A stretch of 64,000 nt of DNA, taken from positions 4,994,001 to 5,058,000 of the forward strand of contig NZ_CP137640.1 in assembly GCF_036670025.1 (NCBI RefSeq), given 5' to 3'. Positions 42,018-50,609 of this stretch are shown piece after piece; the stretch's first letter is position 1; each line of letters opens with the position of its first letter. The position numbers and the translations under genes were made by a program. Under the pieces are notes generated by a model. It had not been told where the DNA came from. It worked only from the letters and a program-made list of their open reading frames with translations, and made no database searches. Origin of the DNA: Bacillus_BD oryzisoli. Lineage in GTDB: Bacteria; Bacillota; Bacilli; Bacillales; Cytobacillaceae.

Positions 42018-44063
42018 CTACTGCGCTGCCAGCCTTCGTGTTGATTTTCGATTCATGATCCATTTTACTGCATACCCGCCAATAGCAAAGAGCAAGAGGA
42101 ACATGAGCAAAATCAGTGCGATGGTCTGCATTCTCGATGTGTTGATTCCGCTTGTGATCATTCTTAAGGCTTCGACGGTGTAGGTCATTGGGAAATAGGG
42201 TGAAATGGCTCGGAAAAATTCCGGTGACGTTTCGATTGGAAAAGTACCTCCCGATGACGCCAGTTGCAGGATAAATAGTATGAACACAATTGGCGTGGCA
42301 ACCAAACCAGCGGCAAACGACATTCCATACATAATGCTGAAAAATACAAGCGAAATGAACATATTGCCTAGATAAAATACAGGTATGCTGACAGCTTCCA
42401 TTCCTAAGCCATTTACAAGGATGACCGTTAATATTACTGCCTGCAGCATCACCAGGATGGCCCCTGCAATAAAAGTTCCGATATAACTGCCCCAGAATTT
42501 GGACGTAATCACCTTTGATAGCTTAACCAATGATAAAACTAAATTCATCAACATCGCCCCAAGCCATAGGGACAATGAAATGAAATAAGGTGCCAAACCT
42601 TCCCCATATGTATTTACTTGATTGATCGTTTGATCTTCAATCGCTAACGGATTCTTGATAAAGTTAGAGATCCCTTCGACTGTAAAGGTCAGGTTGTCAT
42701 TCATCTCGTTGTAGCCGTTCTCCAAGCCTTCTTTTAAGTCAAGTGCACCTTGGTCGGCAGCTGCCATACCTTCATTAAGGTCGATGGCCCCGTCATGCAA
42801 TTCATGTAACCCTGAGGACAATTCACCTGTGTTTGCCGCAGCGGTTTGTAATCCTTCGAGTAAATCATTGCTGCCGGTTTGCAGTTCTTCGGCACCGCTA
42901 ATCAGTTTATCCACTCCCGCCGATGCCTGCTCCTGCGTCTCCGTTAGCGTATCCTCTATTGTATTCGTGCCTTCTGCTACCTGTTTCGCCCCGCCGTTTA
43001 ATCTCTGCAGATTTACCACTAAATCGCCGGTGCTTGTTGCTGCGTTTTGTAGATTTCCTTCTAGGTTTTGATTATTAATATTGGTAACGAGCTGTTCTAA
43101 AATTCCACGTGCCTGTGCTATGCTTGCGGGATCATTTGATGAGGCTAAAACAGTTGAAGCCTGGCTGATTGCACCTTTGATGCTGCCGATACTGTCAGCT
43201 GCTGCCTGTAAGCCTTCCGAAAGTTTCGCTTTCTCAAGTGTGGCATTCATTTCTCCTAGCCCATCAGATACAGATGCTGCACCCGCGGATAATGCGGAAA
43301 CATCACCGGTACTCTGGGTTAAGCCGCTTTTAAATTGATGCAGTCCATCGAGTAAGGAGCCCATTCCCGCTGCAAGCTTTGACTGACCGCCCGCTGCTTC
43401 TTCCAGTCCCTCTTTTAACTGATCTGAACCGGAAGCAGAAGTATTTAATCCAGAAGACAATTGATCAGCACCTGCCGCTAATGCACTTGTCCCCTCCTGA
43501 AGATCTGCAGCACCAGTACTCGCATCACCAAGTGAATCTCTTATCGCAAAAAGATTGTTAGCTAAAGCCTTTGTTGTTTCCTTTTGAATATTAGAAGCAA
43601 CCTCTGCTTTTATGTTCTCTGCCGCACGTTCTGACACTTGGGCAAATACATAGTTTTTCCCTTTGTTTGCTTCATAAATAATCTTCGGCTTTTCAAACTT
43701 CCCATAGTTTGATTCAGAAATTTTTTTGGAAAAATCCTCCGGAATCACGATCAAAGCATAGTATTTCGTACCTTCAATTCCTTTTTTCGCTTGGTTGTAG
43801 CTGACAAAGTGCCAGCCGATGCTCTTGTTATCCTTCAGATTCTCTTGAATATCCTTTCCCAAATGAAATTCCGTTCCGTTCTTCACCACCGGCTTGTCCT
43901 GGTTTACAAAAGCAACCGGCACCCGGTCAAAATGACCATATGGATCCCAAAATGAACTAAGATAAATACCGGAATACAGAATTGGAACAAAAAGAATTGC
44001 AATAACAGCAACAATCATCAGCCTCTTCATCGACCTTTGATTTGTCTTTATTTCCTCATCCAT
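42018..44063 (-). CDS. YhgE/Pip family membrane protein
   Basis: A 681-residue protein with one N-terminal helix (MIVAVIAILFVPILYSGIYL), a large outside region (about 40-470) and five or six C-terminal helices (about 480-670) like an ABC-2 permease. The outside region starts with the YhgE/Pip domain (WDPYGHFDRVPVAFVNQDKP) and continues as repeats of the form L..G...L..G, a YhgE_Pip/X-X-X-L-X-X-G heptad-like array. Relatives act in type VII secretion (EsaA) and phage adsorption (Pip/YueB). No other T7SS genes are near, so it may work alone as a phage receptor or envelope protein. AAGAGGTGAT precedes the ATG. Confidence 0.9.
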   Translation of the reverse strand: MDEEIKTNQRSMKRLMIVAVIAILFVPILYSGIYLSSFWDPYGHFDRVPVAFVNQDKPVVKNGTEFHLGKDIQENLKDNKSIGWHFVSYNQAKKGIEGTKYYALIVIPEDFSKKISESNYGKFEKPKIIYEANKGKNYVFAQVSERAAENIKAEVASNIQKETTKALANNLFAIRDSLGDASTGAADLQEGTSALAAGADQLSSGLNTSASGSDQLKEGLEEAAGGQSKLAAGMGSLLDGLHQFKSGLTQSTGDVSALSAGAASVSDGLGEMNATLEKAKLSEGLQAAADSIGSIKGAISQASTVLASSNDPASIAQARGILEQLVTNINNQNLEGNLQNAATSTGDLVVNLQRLNGGAKQVAEGTNTIEDTLTETQEQASAGVDKLISGAEELQTGSNDLLEGLQTAAANTGELSSGLHELHDGAIDLNEGMAAADQGALDLKEGLENGYNEMNDNLTFTVEGISNFIKNPLAIEDQTINQVNTYGEGLAPYFISLSLWLGAMLMNLVLSLVKLSKVITSKFWGSYIGTFIAGAILVMLQAVILTVILVNGLGMEAVSIPVFYLGNMFISLVFFSIMYGMSFAAGLVATPIVFILFILQLASSGGTFPIETSPEFFRAISPYFPMTYTVEALRMITSGINTSRMQTIALILLMFLLLFAIGGYAVKWIMNRKSTRRLAAQ

Positions 44064-44084
44064 AGATGATCACCTCTTAAATTT

Positions 44085-44150
44085 GGGTCGCGGGGACAGG
44101 CACCTCGACCCAGACTAGTTTGTGGGTCACGGTGCCTGTCCCCGCGACCC
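44085..44150. repeat. GGGACAGGCACC repeat as a 20-bp perfect hairpin
   Basis: GGGTCGCGGGGACAGGCACC at 44085-44104 faces its exact reverse complement at 44131-44150; the inside has a second pair CGACCCA/TGGGTCA. A T-rich tail follows on the plus strand. It lies just upstream of the YhgE ribosome binding site, so it is within that gene's leader. Confidence 0.85.
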
Positions 44151-44287
44151 ATTTTTATTTTTAGGCAATTATTGGCTCCCTTCTTCATACAATCAATCAA
44201 CAAGGTTTATCCACCCAGAACTTTCCATCTGCAATATAATATAAATTATCGAAATGAAGACCTATAAATTGAAGGAGGATTTTTGCA

Positions 44288-44830
44288 ATGAATTTGGAGG
44301 AACTGCGGCTGGATTGTGCCCTTAAACAGAAAAAAGGATTGCATTTTATTCTAGCGTCTATCATTATTTGGTCTGCCGTATTAATCGTTCATTTGACCTC
44401 AATGCCGATCTTGATGAAAAACTTGTTAACCTTTTGCTTCACGGCACCTCTCATGCCAATCGCTTTTCTCCTATCAAAATTCATTAAAGTTGATTTTACA
44501 AACAAAGGGAATCCATTGACACAGTTAGGAGTATTATTTTCCTTCAATCAAATGCTGTACCTGCTGATTGCCATGTGGGTATACCCAACCGTACCTGAAA
44601 AAATGGTCATGGTTTTGGCAATGATTTTTGGCGCTCATTTGCTGCCATTTGGCTGGCTGTATCAATCAAGAAGTTATATCGTCTTATCTGTGGTGATTCC
44701 CATTGTTGTACTTCTGGTAGGGATTAATTTTCCTCCTTATATGGTTTCAGGATTCATGATTGTGTTTGAAGTCCTATTTAGTTTGTTATTAACGATGGAA
44801 GTAAAGCGATTAACCACGGTCAACGGCTGA
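44288..44830 (+). CDS. DUF7010-like membrane protein
   Basis: A 180-residue integral membrane protein with about six helices (HFILASIIIWSAVLIVHLTS; NLLTFCFTAPLMPIAFLLSK; LYLLIAMWVYPTVPEKMVMV; MVSGFMIVFEVLFSLLLTME). It has the look of the DUF7010 family of Bacillus, for which no function is known. The N-terminus (MNLEELRLDCALKQKKGLHF) is cytoplasmic. GAAGGAGG precedes ATG 44288. It is a single-gene unit between two repeat hairpins. Confidence 0.7.
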   Translation: MNLEELRLDCALKQKKGLHFILASIIIWSAVLIVHLTSMPILMKNLLTFCFTAPLMPIAFLLSKFIKVDFTNKGNPLTQLGVLFSFNQMLYLLIAMWVYPTVPEKMVMVLAMIFGAHLLPFGWLYQSRSYIVLSVVIPIVVLLVGINFPPYMVSGFMIVFEVLFSLLLTMEVKRLTTVNG

Positions 44831-44842
44831 TTTTTTCCTTGA

Positions 44843-44905
44843 GTGGAACACAGGGACAGGCACCGCGTCCCGGACAGGGGGCGTGTTACTGTCCCTGTGT
44901 TCCAC
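44843..44905. repeat. GGGACAGG repeat as a 17-bp perfect hairpin
   Basis: GTGGAACACAGGGACAG at 44843-44859 faces CTGTCCCTGTGTTCCAC at 44889-44905. The loop carries GCACCGCGTCCC and GGACAGGGGGC. It sits between convergent genes and could terminate both. Confidence 0.85.
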
Positions 44906-44956
44906 CTATGATGCAAAGAAAGAAGCAGAGATTCCTGCTTCTTTTTGTTTGCTAAA

Positions 44957-45202
44957 TTATTGCATTCTTGATTCAACTTGCTGACAAACTTCATCCGCGG
45001 ATAAGCCGTTTGCTTCGATGACCGAAGCTTTTGTTGAAGTATCTGCCATTCCCATGACGTTAGAATCCACGCCAGTAATCACGCAGCATTCGCAATTTTC
45101 CGCATCCGCAGCTGACTTCAAATCAACCACGTCATATCCTTTTTGACGAAGAGCTTCTGAAACGTTTGTAAGTGAGCCTTCAACAGCAACTCTTTTTGCC
45201 AT
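44957..45202 (-). CDS. YkuS family (UPF0180) protein
   Basis: An 81-residue protein of the YkuS family: VAVEGSLTNVSEALRQKGYD, then a Cys-containing ENCECCVITGVDSNVMGMAD and the last helix LSADEVCQQVESRMQ. Function unknown. GAGGAGGTG lies before ATG 45202. It is a single-gene unit between repeats. Confidence 0.88.
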   Translation of the reverse strand: MAKRVAVEGSLTNVSEALRQKGYDVVDLKSAADAENCECCVITGVDSNVMGMADTSTKASVIEANGLSADEVCQQVESRMQ

Positions 45203-45341
45203 ATATGTACACCTCCTCTACGTAAGTAGCGTGCGTTTTAGGGTGGATTTTTATTCCTAAATGTTTGATATATGAAAAAGGTGGAGCAAAGATAAGTGTG
45301 TTAATTGCATTTAAATAAAATTGTAAATATATGGTGGTACA

Positions 45342-45386
45342 AGGTGCCTGTCCCCGCGACCCTCCTGCGACCCTCCTGCGACCCTC
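45342..45386. repeat. GGTGCCTGTCCCC repeat with a short 11-bp tandem
   Basis: AGGTGCCTGTCCCCGCGACC is followed by CCTCCTGCGAC repeated (CGACCCTCCTG units at about 45357, 45368 and 45379). It is a half-copy of the 44085 family ending right at the M20 stop. Confidence 0.7.
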
Positions 45387-45387
45387 T

Positions 45388-46575
45388 TTACTCCAACCCA
45401 TAGTACCCGCAAACGACATACCCTACAGATTTAGCGGCTACAATCAATGCATCTTCGTCAATATCAAACTTTGGATGATGGTTGAAATATGGCTTCTCTA
45501 CCCCTTTTGGCGTACAGCCAATATAGAAATAGCAGCCAGGAATTTTTTCTAAATAATAAGCAAAATCATCAGATGGTGACATCATCGGATACTCGATCAC
45601 TTCTTTAATATCCGGATCATTCGCCCCTTCAAGACTTGTCTTAACTAAATCCGTCATTTCCGGGTTATTATAAAGCGGCGGGTAATCTGGGGTAAAGGTC
45701 AACTCACATTGAACACCAAACTCAGCATCAATCCCGCCTGCAATACGGCGCAGCTCCTCCCCGATGATGTCTTTTGTTTCATCCGACATATAGCGGATGT
45801 CCCCTTCAAGTTCCACACGATCCCTTATGACATTAAAGGTTCCCTTTCCATCAAAGGAGCCAATGGTGATGACACCCATATCAAATGGATTCAAGCGCCG
45901 GCTGATAATCGTTTGGACCGCCGTAACAAAATGAGCGCCTGCAACGATGGCATCATTTGCCTTATGAGGGGATGAACCATGTCCGCCAACCCCCTGAATC
46001 CCCACCTTTAAATAAGATCTGCCAGCCATCGAGAATTCGCTGTGATACCCCACCACTCCAGCTGGATTCATTGGAAGTAAATGAATGCCGAAAATATTTT
46101 CCACATCATCAAGCGCCCCGGATTCGACAATACTTTTTGCTCCGCCCGGCGGTACTTCTTCTGCATGCTGATGAATGATTTTGATCGTACCAGGGATTTC
46201 ATCCTTTAATTGAATAAGGCAATCAGCAAGAATCAGTAAATAGGCCGTATGTCCATCATGTCCGCACGCATGCATGACCCCTTCATTCTTTGATTTAAAA
46301 GGAAGTTCCGTTTCCTCCATAATCGGCAAGGCATCGAAATCAGCACGTAAAGCAATGGTTTTCCCCGGCTTTCCTCCTTTAACGGTTACAATAATCCCAA
46401 AACCATTCCCAACATTAGACTGAACCTCTACGTCCTTCCCATTATAAAAATCTAAAATATATTGTGCCGTTTTTTCTTCTTTAAAAGACAATTCCGGATT
46501 CTCATGTAAATGACGGCGAATTTGAATCATTTCCTCTTTACGTTCTTCCAACAATTTCATAAGCTGCTGCTTCAT
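45388..46575 (-). CDS. M20 family amidohydrolase (paralogue A)
   Basis: A 395-residue M20D amidohydrolase (IAA-amino-acid/hippurate/N-acetyl-amino-acid deacylase group). Motifs: HLHENPELSFKEEKTAQYIL, RADFDALPIMEE, HACGHDGHTAY, HQHAEEVPPGGAKS, GIHLLP, GGHGSSPHKANDA and MMSPSDDFAYY. All metal ligands are present. It is a close paralogue of the gene at 61941, and like it lies directly downstream of an MFS transporter (66-bp gap here). The pair should take up and cleave an N-acyl compound; the substrate is unknown. The start ATG 46575 has a GGAGG-type site upstream. Confidence 0.92.
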   Translation of the reverse strand: MKQQLMKLLEERKEEMIQIRRHLHENPELSFKEEKTAQYILDFYNGKDVEVQSNVGNGFGIIVTVKGGKPGKTIALRADFDALPIMEETELPFKSKNEGVMHACGHDGHTAYLLILADCLIQLKDEIPGTIKIIHQHAEEVPPGGAKSIVESGALDDVENIFGIHLLPMNPAGVVGYHSEFSMAGRSYLKVGIQGVGGHGSSPHKANDAIVAGAHFVTAVQTIISRRLNPFDMGVITIGSFDGKGTFNVIRDRVELEGDIRYMSDETKDIIGEELRRIAGGIDAEFGVQCELTFTPDYPPLYNNPEMTDLVKTSLEGANDPDIKEVIEYPMMSPSDDFAYYLEKIPGCYFYIGCTPKGVEKPYFNHHPKFDIDEDALIVAAKSVGYVVCGYYGLE

Positions 46576-46640
46576 TTTTTATACCTCCCAGCTCCAAGGC
46601 CCTTACATGTGTATTTTAAATAAATGAAATTTCCTCTTTT

Positions 46641-48059
46641 TTATTCCGTGACAGGTGTTGGTGTCGGTGACGTTCTTTTTGTTCCTTTCTCTCCTGCATC
46701 CGCCGGAACCAATGTCATGATGGACACTAACGATATGACACCAAAGGCTACATTTGTGATAATTCCCCAAGTTGCGGCTGCATCTATATTTCCCGTAGCA
46801 GCAATCGCACCATAAACAGCCGCAGAAATGGCAACACCAAATGAACCGCCAAGAGAGCTGGCCATTTTATAAAGTCCAGATGCCTCCCCAACTTTATTTG
46901 ACGGTGCATTAGAAACAGCCGTATCTGTCGAAGGTGTTGCATAAATTCCAAGGCCGAGGCCAAATAAGGCAAACCCAATGAATACAACAACGGTGTAAGT
47001 CATACCTTGTAAAAAGGTCAAGCCCATGAGTCCAACCCCAACGGTTGTGATGATTGCACCCCAAATCATCGGTGATTTCGCCCCTACTTTTTGTAAAATT
47101 TTCTCACCCACACGAATCATTGCTAATACGGCAACTAAATAACCAATCGATAGCATGCCTGATTGGAAAGCTGTAAACCCTCTGCCAACTTGAACGTACG
47201 TATTCGCTACGACAAGAGTTCCGGCAATTGCATTTAATAAGAAGTTAGAAACAGTGGCACCCGTGTATGGCTTATTTTTAAATAAGGAGAAATCAATCAG
47301 TGCATGCTTTTTCTTTCTTTCCACTTTAATGAAAACAAAAAATCCAATTAAAGTAAGGGCAGCAAGACCTAAAGTTAACGGGCTTGTCCAGCCAAAGTCT
47401 TTTCCACGTGTGATGACAAGGTTTAAAGCAAGCATCGTAACAGCGAAAATAGCCAGACCGACAAAGTCAAACTTGAATGCACCTGACTGTTCTGCTTTAC
47501 TTTCTGGTGTATCTTTAATAAGCCACATCGCTAAAACAGCAAAGATGATCGAAAAAATAAATATCCATTTCCATCCCATATAAGTGGCGATGGCACCGCC
47601 TGCGAAAGAACACACACCAGAGCCGCCCCAAGAGCCGATCGACCAAAAGCTTAAGGCACGCTGCCGCTCCTTACCTTCAAAATACTCTTTCATTAAGGCA
47701 ATCGTTGCCGGCATAATACATGCGGCTGAAAGACCTTGAATAACACGGCCGATGATTAACAATACAGAACCGTTTGCAAGAACCAAACAAAGTGAACCGA
47801 TTATACTTAAAACCAAACCTAGATAGGTAATTTTCTTACGCCCAATCTTATCGGCAATTCCTCCTGCAGCAACAATAAACATCCCGGAGAATAAAGCCGT
47901 TAAACTGATCGCAACATTTAATGATCCTAACGAAATTCCTAAATCCTTTTGCACAGCTGGGACAACGTTAACCATTGCCTGCGCAAACAGCCAAAATGTG
48001 ATAACGCCAAACACAATCCCAATAATCAATTTATTTGTACCTTTATAGCTTGTTTCCAT
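46641..48059 (-). CDS. MFS transporter (DHA2-like), partner of the M20 paralogue A
   Basis: A 472-residue major facilitator with about 14 helices. Signatures: GGIADKIGRKKITYLGLVLS (motif A) and GRVIQGLSAACIMPATIALM (motif C-type region of DHA2 drug/proton antiporters), and a late FALFGLGLGIYATPSTDTAV. The C-terminal tail is short, polar and Thr/Pro-rich. It is closely paralogous to the transporter that runs off the right edge (63226). The neighbour amidohydrolase suggests import of its substrate, although DHA2 transporters more often export; direction is uncertain. AGGTTCGCC-type sequence (GGGAGGTTCGCC) precedes the ATG at 48059. Confidence 0.9.
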   Translation of the reverse strand: METSYKGTNKLIIGIVFGVITFWLFAQAMVNVVPAVQKDLGISLGSLNVAISLTALFSGMFIVAAGGIADKIGRKKITYLGLVLSIIGSLCLVLANGSVLLIIGRVIQGLSAACIMPATIALMKEYFEGKERQRALSFWSIGSWGGSGVCSFAGGAIATYMGWKWIFIFSIIFAVLAMWLIKDTPESKAEQSGAFKFDFVGLAIFAVTMLALNLVITRGKDFGWTSPLTLGLAALTLIGFFVFIKVERKKKHALIDFSLFKNKPYTGATVSNFLLNAIAGTLVVANTYVQVGRGFTAFQSGMLSIGYLVAVLAMIRVGEKILQKVGAKSPMIWGAIITTVGVGLMGLTFLQGMTYTVVVFIGFALFGLGLGIYATPSTDTAVSNAPSNKVGEASGLYKMASSLGGSFGVAISAAVYGAIAATGNIDAAATWGIITNVAFGVISLVSIMTLVPADAGEKGTKRTSPTPTPVTE

Positions 48060-48226
48060 GGCGAACCTCCCAATTTTTTTAGTGTCGTACCGTTATGTTT
48101 TCCAACTCCCACTTAATACAGTAAGATAGAACTTGAAAAATTTATTACCTTTAAAGGTGCTTATTAACAAATCGGTTAACTACTGGAAGTAATGCTTTTT
48201 TTGTAAAATAACTCCTATATTGAATT

Positions 48227-48283
48227 GGGGCGTCACAGTGACTTAATTCCATTTCGACAAACCCGGGGCGTCACAGTGACTTT
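48227..48283. promoter_or_regulatory. Pair of GTCACAGTGAC palindromes
   Basis: GGGGCGTCACAGTGACTT occurs at 48227-48244 and again at 48265-48282 (spacing 38 bp). Each core GTCACAGTGAC is a perfect palindrome. They lie in the divergent region between the MFS gene (start 48059) and the HAD gene (start 48345), near 100 bp before the latter. Confidence 0.6.
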
Positions 48284-48344
48284 AATTTTATTAATATGGT
48301 ATAGTAATGGCAAAATGAACACAGTAAATGAGGTAATAAAGAAA

Positions 48345-49211
48345 ATGAAATTGATTGCATCAGATTTAGACGGAACACTTTTAAATGAAAAAGGGGAAAT
48401 CAGCCGGGAAAATGTGGAGGCGATTAAAAAGGCGGAAGCGAAGGGTTTACACTTTGTTGTGGCAACAGGAAGGTCCTATGATTCTGCTAAAAGAATCCTT
48501 ACGAAGGCAGGAATCTCGTGCCCGATTATCTGTCTGAATGGTGCTGCAGCATATGACATAAATGGCCATTTGACCCGCGATATCCCTTTGGATACAGAGG
48601 CTTGCCGCAAGATTGTGTCAGCCTGTCAAAGGGCAGAAATGTATACAGAGCTTTTTATGGAAAACAATGTATTTTCATCCGGTAAAGAAAATTTTCTGGA
48701 AGTGGCGATTGAAATGTTTAAAAACGTGATGCCTAACTCCACAGATGAAGAAATCCGCCAAGTGGTGGAGAAACGGTTTCAGGATGAAAATGTACAATTT
48801 ACCGATAACTTTGAAAAGCAGCTTTCCGATGAGAAAAACAGGGTCTATAAAGTACTTAGTTTCTCTCTTAAGGAAGATAAACTTTCGGAGGCCTATAATG
48901 AATTAAAAAATGAACCTGGGATAATCATCACATCCTCCGGTCACTTGAACCTTGAATTTAACCATCCTGACGCGAATAAGGGCCTAGCATTACAGGAATA
49001 CAGCAATCGTTTGGGAATCCAAATGAAGGATGTCATGGCAATGGGGGACAGCTTGAATGATAAAACCATGCTACAATCAGCAGGCCGCGGCGTTGCCATG
49101 GGAAATGCCGCACCAGAAATAAAAGAGTTATGCAAATATACAACAAAACAAAACACCGAACACGGAGTAGCCTACGCCATTGAAGAAATGCTAAAGGAAT
49201 ATCATCAATAA
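48345..49211 (+). CDS. Cof-type HAD-IIB family phosphatase
   Basis: A 288-residue HAD hydrolase. Motif I ASDLDGTLLN is at residues 4-13, motif II VVATGR at about 40-45, and motif IV MAMGDSLNDKTML in the C-terminal third; the IIB cap domain (about 85-200) lies between. Such enzymes remove phosphate from sugar phosphates, FMN or PLP in the cytoplasm. ATG 48345 is chosen because the protein begins with the catalytic motif directly as in family members; GAGG lies 11 nt upstream (slightly long). An earlier ATG (48315) lacks a site. Confidence 0.9.
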   Translation: MKLIASDLDGTLLNEKGEISRENVEAIKKAEAKGLHFVVATGRSYDSAKRILTKAGISCPIICLNGAAAYDINGHLTRDIPLDTEACRKIVSACQRAEMYTELFMENNVFSSGKENFLEVAIEMFKNVMPNSTDEEIRQVVEKRFQDENVQFTDNFEKQLSDEKNRVYKVLSFSLKEDKLSEAYNELKNEPGIIITSSGHLNLEFNHPDANKGLALQEYSNRLGIQMKDVMAMGDSLNDKTMLQSAGRGVAMGNAAPEIKELCKYTTKQNTEHGVAYAIEEMLKEYHQ

Positions 49212-49212
49212 T

Positions 49213-49251
49213 GTGGGTCAAGGTGGGTCAAGGGGACAGGCACCGCGACCC
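49213..49251. repeat. GGGACAGGCACC repeat
   Basis: GTGGGTCAAGGTGGGTCAAG then GGGACAGGCACCGCGACCC. GGTGGGTC is duplicated before the core; GGGTC can pair with GACCC. Confidence 0.75.
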
Positions 49252-49368
49252 TAAATTGAAATGAGTCATCGTTAAGCAATACCCAATCTTATATCTCAAA
49301 AAAACAAAGAGGCAGTATCCAATAACACACAAAATAACATAGTGACAATAACTATTGTCACCTTAACA

Positions 49369-49544
49369 GGACACACGTTCCGTTATTTGCAGTAATAATT
49401 ATGATTTTACATTTTTATAGGACATACTTTCCGCTATTTATATGAAAGGTTGTTATTTTTTCGTAATTTTTAGCAAATAACGTACTCAGTGTCCAAAGGC
49501 TCTACAAAATAGATTTATTTATGATAATAACGTACTCAGTGTCC
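49369..49544. repeat. GGACAC...CGTTATTT repeats, two direct and two inverted
   Basis: GGACACACGTTCCGTTATTT at 49369 and GGACATACTTTCCGCTATTT at 49420 (51 bp apart) face AAATAACGTACTCAGTGTCC at 49475 and its near copy at 49526 (50 bp apart), which are the same motif on the other strand. Confidence 0.75.
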
Positions 49545-49576
49545 ACAATATTAAAACGCATGGATTTTACCTGTTA

Positions 49577-49630
49577 TGAAGTGAACCCCCTAAGTTGGAC
49601 TAAGAAATCCAACTTAGGGGGTTCACTTCA
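49577..49630. repeat. 23-bp perfect inverted repeat, IS-end-like
   Basis: The arm at 49577-49599 begins TGAAGTGAACCCCCTAAG and its exact reverse complement occupies 49608-49630, with an 8-nt loop. The arm resembles the TGAAGTGACCCCC-type ends I recall for IS3-family (IS150-group) elements. No transposase is present, so it may be two IS ends left by a deletion, or just a strong hairpin. Confidence 0.8.
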
Positions 49631-49764
49631 CGGTTGTTGCGTTTCACTATGAAATATTTTCCTTAGCTCAACTACTAATTTTAACTATTTCTGACATAAT
49701 TGTAAGTGACTAAAGACACAAGAAGAGGTAATTTTTAGGGCTTATAACCTATATTCAATGTAAA

Positions 49765-49799
49765 CAAAAAGGCAATAGAGAAAAAAAACTCTATTGCCC
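49765..49799 (-). terminator. Terminator of the GNAT gene
   Basis: GGCAATAGAG at 49771-49780 pairs with CTCTATTGCC at 49789-49798 around an A-run; TTTTTG follows on the minus strand. Confidence 0.85.
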
Positions 49800-49818
49800 T
49801 ATATAGATGATAGAAAAA

Positions 49819-50280
49819 CTATTTTTGATAAGGGGATTTCTGAACTTTTTGCATAAAAAGTTCTGGATTATCCAATTGTTCAAAACCATATTGTTTATAT
49901 AATGAATGTGCATCATTAGTAGCTAACATAAACCTACGCACTCCTTTTAGTTCGGAATGATTGGTAATAATGTCCATTAACCATTTTGATAATCCTAATT
50001 TACGATAGTCTGGCAATATAAACACATCACAAAGATACGCAAAGGTTGCTGAATCCGTTATTACCCTTGCAAAACCGACTTGTTCAATCACTTCATTACC
50101 TATTTCACCTTTATAAACCCCAAAACAAAAGGGAGTATGTTCAATTGACTTTTTTACTGTTTCCTTTGGGATCCCCTTTGACCAGTAGGCTTCTTGATTC
50201 AAAAAATTATGTATTAAATCAAAATCTAAATACTCTTTATTTGTAGAAATTGAAAACCCTTTATTTACCCAAACTTTCAT
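49819..50280 (-). CDS. GNAT family N-acetyltransferase
   Basis: A 153-residue GNAT protein. FAYLCDVFILPDYRKLGLSK carries the V-strand and a degenerate acetyl-CoA loop (RKLGLSKWLM); RRFMLATNDAHSLYKQYGFE is the motif-B helix. The group, with an N-terminal DLIHNFLNQEAYWSKGIPKE, acts on unknown small amines. ATG 50280 is used because GAGGGTGAT lies 5 nt upstream, although an in-frame ATG at 50295 exists. It is a single-gene unit. Confidence 0.85.
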   Translation of the reverse strand: MKVWVNKGFSISTNKEYLDFDLIHNFLNQEAYWSKGIPKETVKKSIEHTPFCFGVYKGEIGNEVIEQVGFARVITDSATFAYLCDVFILPDYRKLGLSKWLMDIITNHSELKGVRRFMLATNDAHSLYKQYGFEQLDNPELFMQKVQKSPYQK

Positions 50281-50609
50281 TACAATCACCCTCATATCAT
50301 TTTTAATGATACTGTAATTATATCAAACCAATGGTGTAATTTTTTAGGTCATTCATTAATGTTTGAAGCGGCAGACTGCCGCCCCGATTGGTTCTCTAAA
50401 AATTTTTTTCTACCTGGAACAAAATGTAACTAAAAAACATATCCTGATAATAGGTAGTACACTAAAAAAAGACCGCGGCTCACACGGTCAATAAACGATG
50501 CTAGTGGTGAATGAATAATCCATCTTCGCAGGGTGGGTTATTCTTTTTGTTTGTTTCGTCTACACAAGTGGACATCACATCCCAAATTTTTTTGTTCAAA
50601 CCGAGTTTA
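50281..50609. other. Intergenic region
   Basis: It holds the terminator of the next minus-strand gene (50463-50489) and a second hairpin on the plus strand at 50513-50548 (GAATAATCC facing GGGTTATTC with CTTTTTG after it). The stretch 50290-50400 should hold the GNAT promoter. No gene is supported. Confidence 0.5.
50463..50489 (-). terminator. Terminator after the Sm-like-domain gene
   Basis: GACCG at 50471-50475 pairs with CGGTC at 50485-50489; TTTTTTT follows on the minus strand (50464-50470). The gap from the gene stop is 120 bp. Confidence 0.6.

Larger units (their letters stand above)
49212..49818. other. Gene-free region rich in repeats
   Basis: It contains a GGGACAGGCACC copy (49213-49251), four copies of a GGACAC...CGTTATTT motif (49369-49544), a 23-bp perfect inverted repeat (49577-49630) and the terminator of the next gene (49765-49799). 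No protein frame is supported. Confidence 0.6.

Noticed and set aside
42018..44063. Part of a type VII secretion locus
   Set aside because: YhgE is related to EsaA, but no WXG100, EssB or EssC genes are in the window, so a T7SS call is not supported.
45357..45386. Minisatellite of CGACCCTCCTG units
   Set aside because: Only about three 11-bp units, best explained as slippage at the end of a GGTGCCTGTCCCC repeat; not listed separately.
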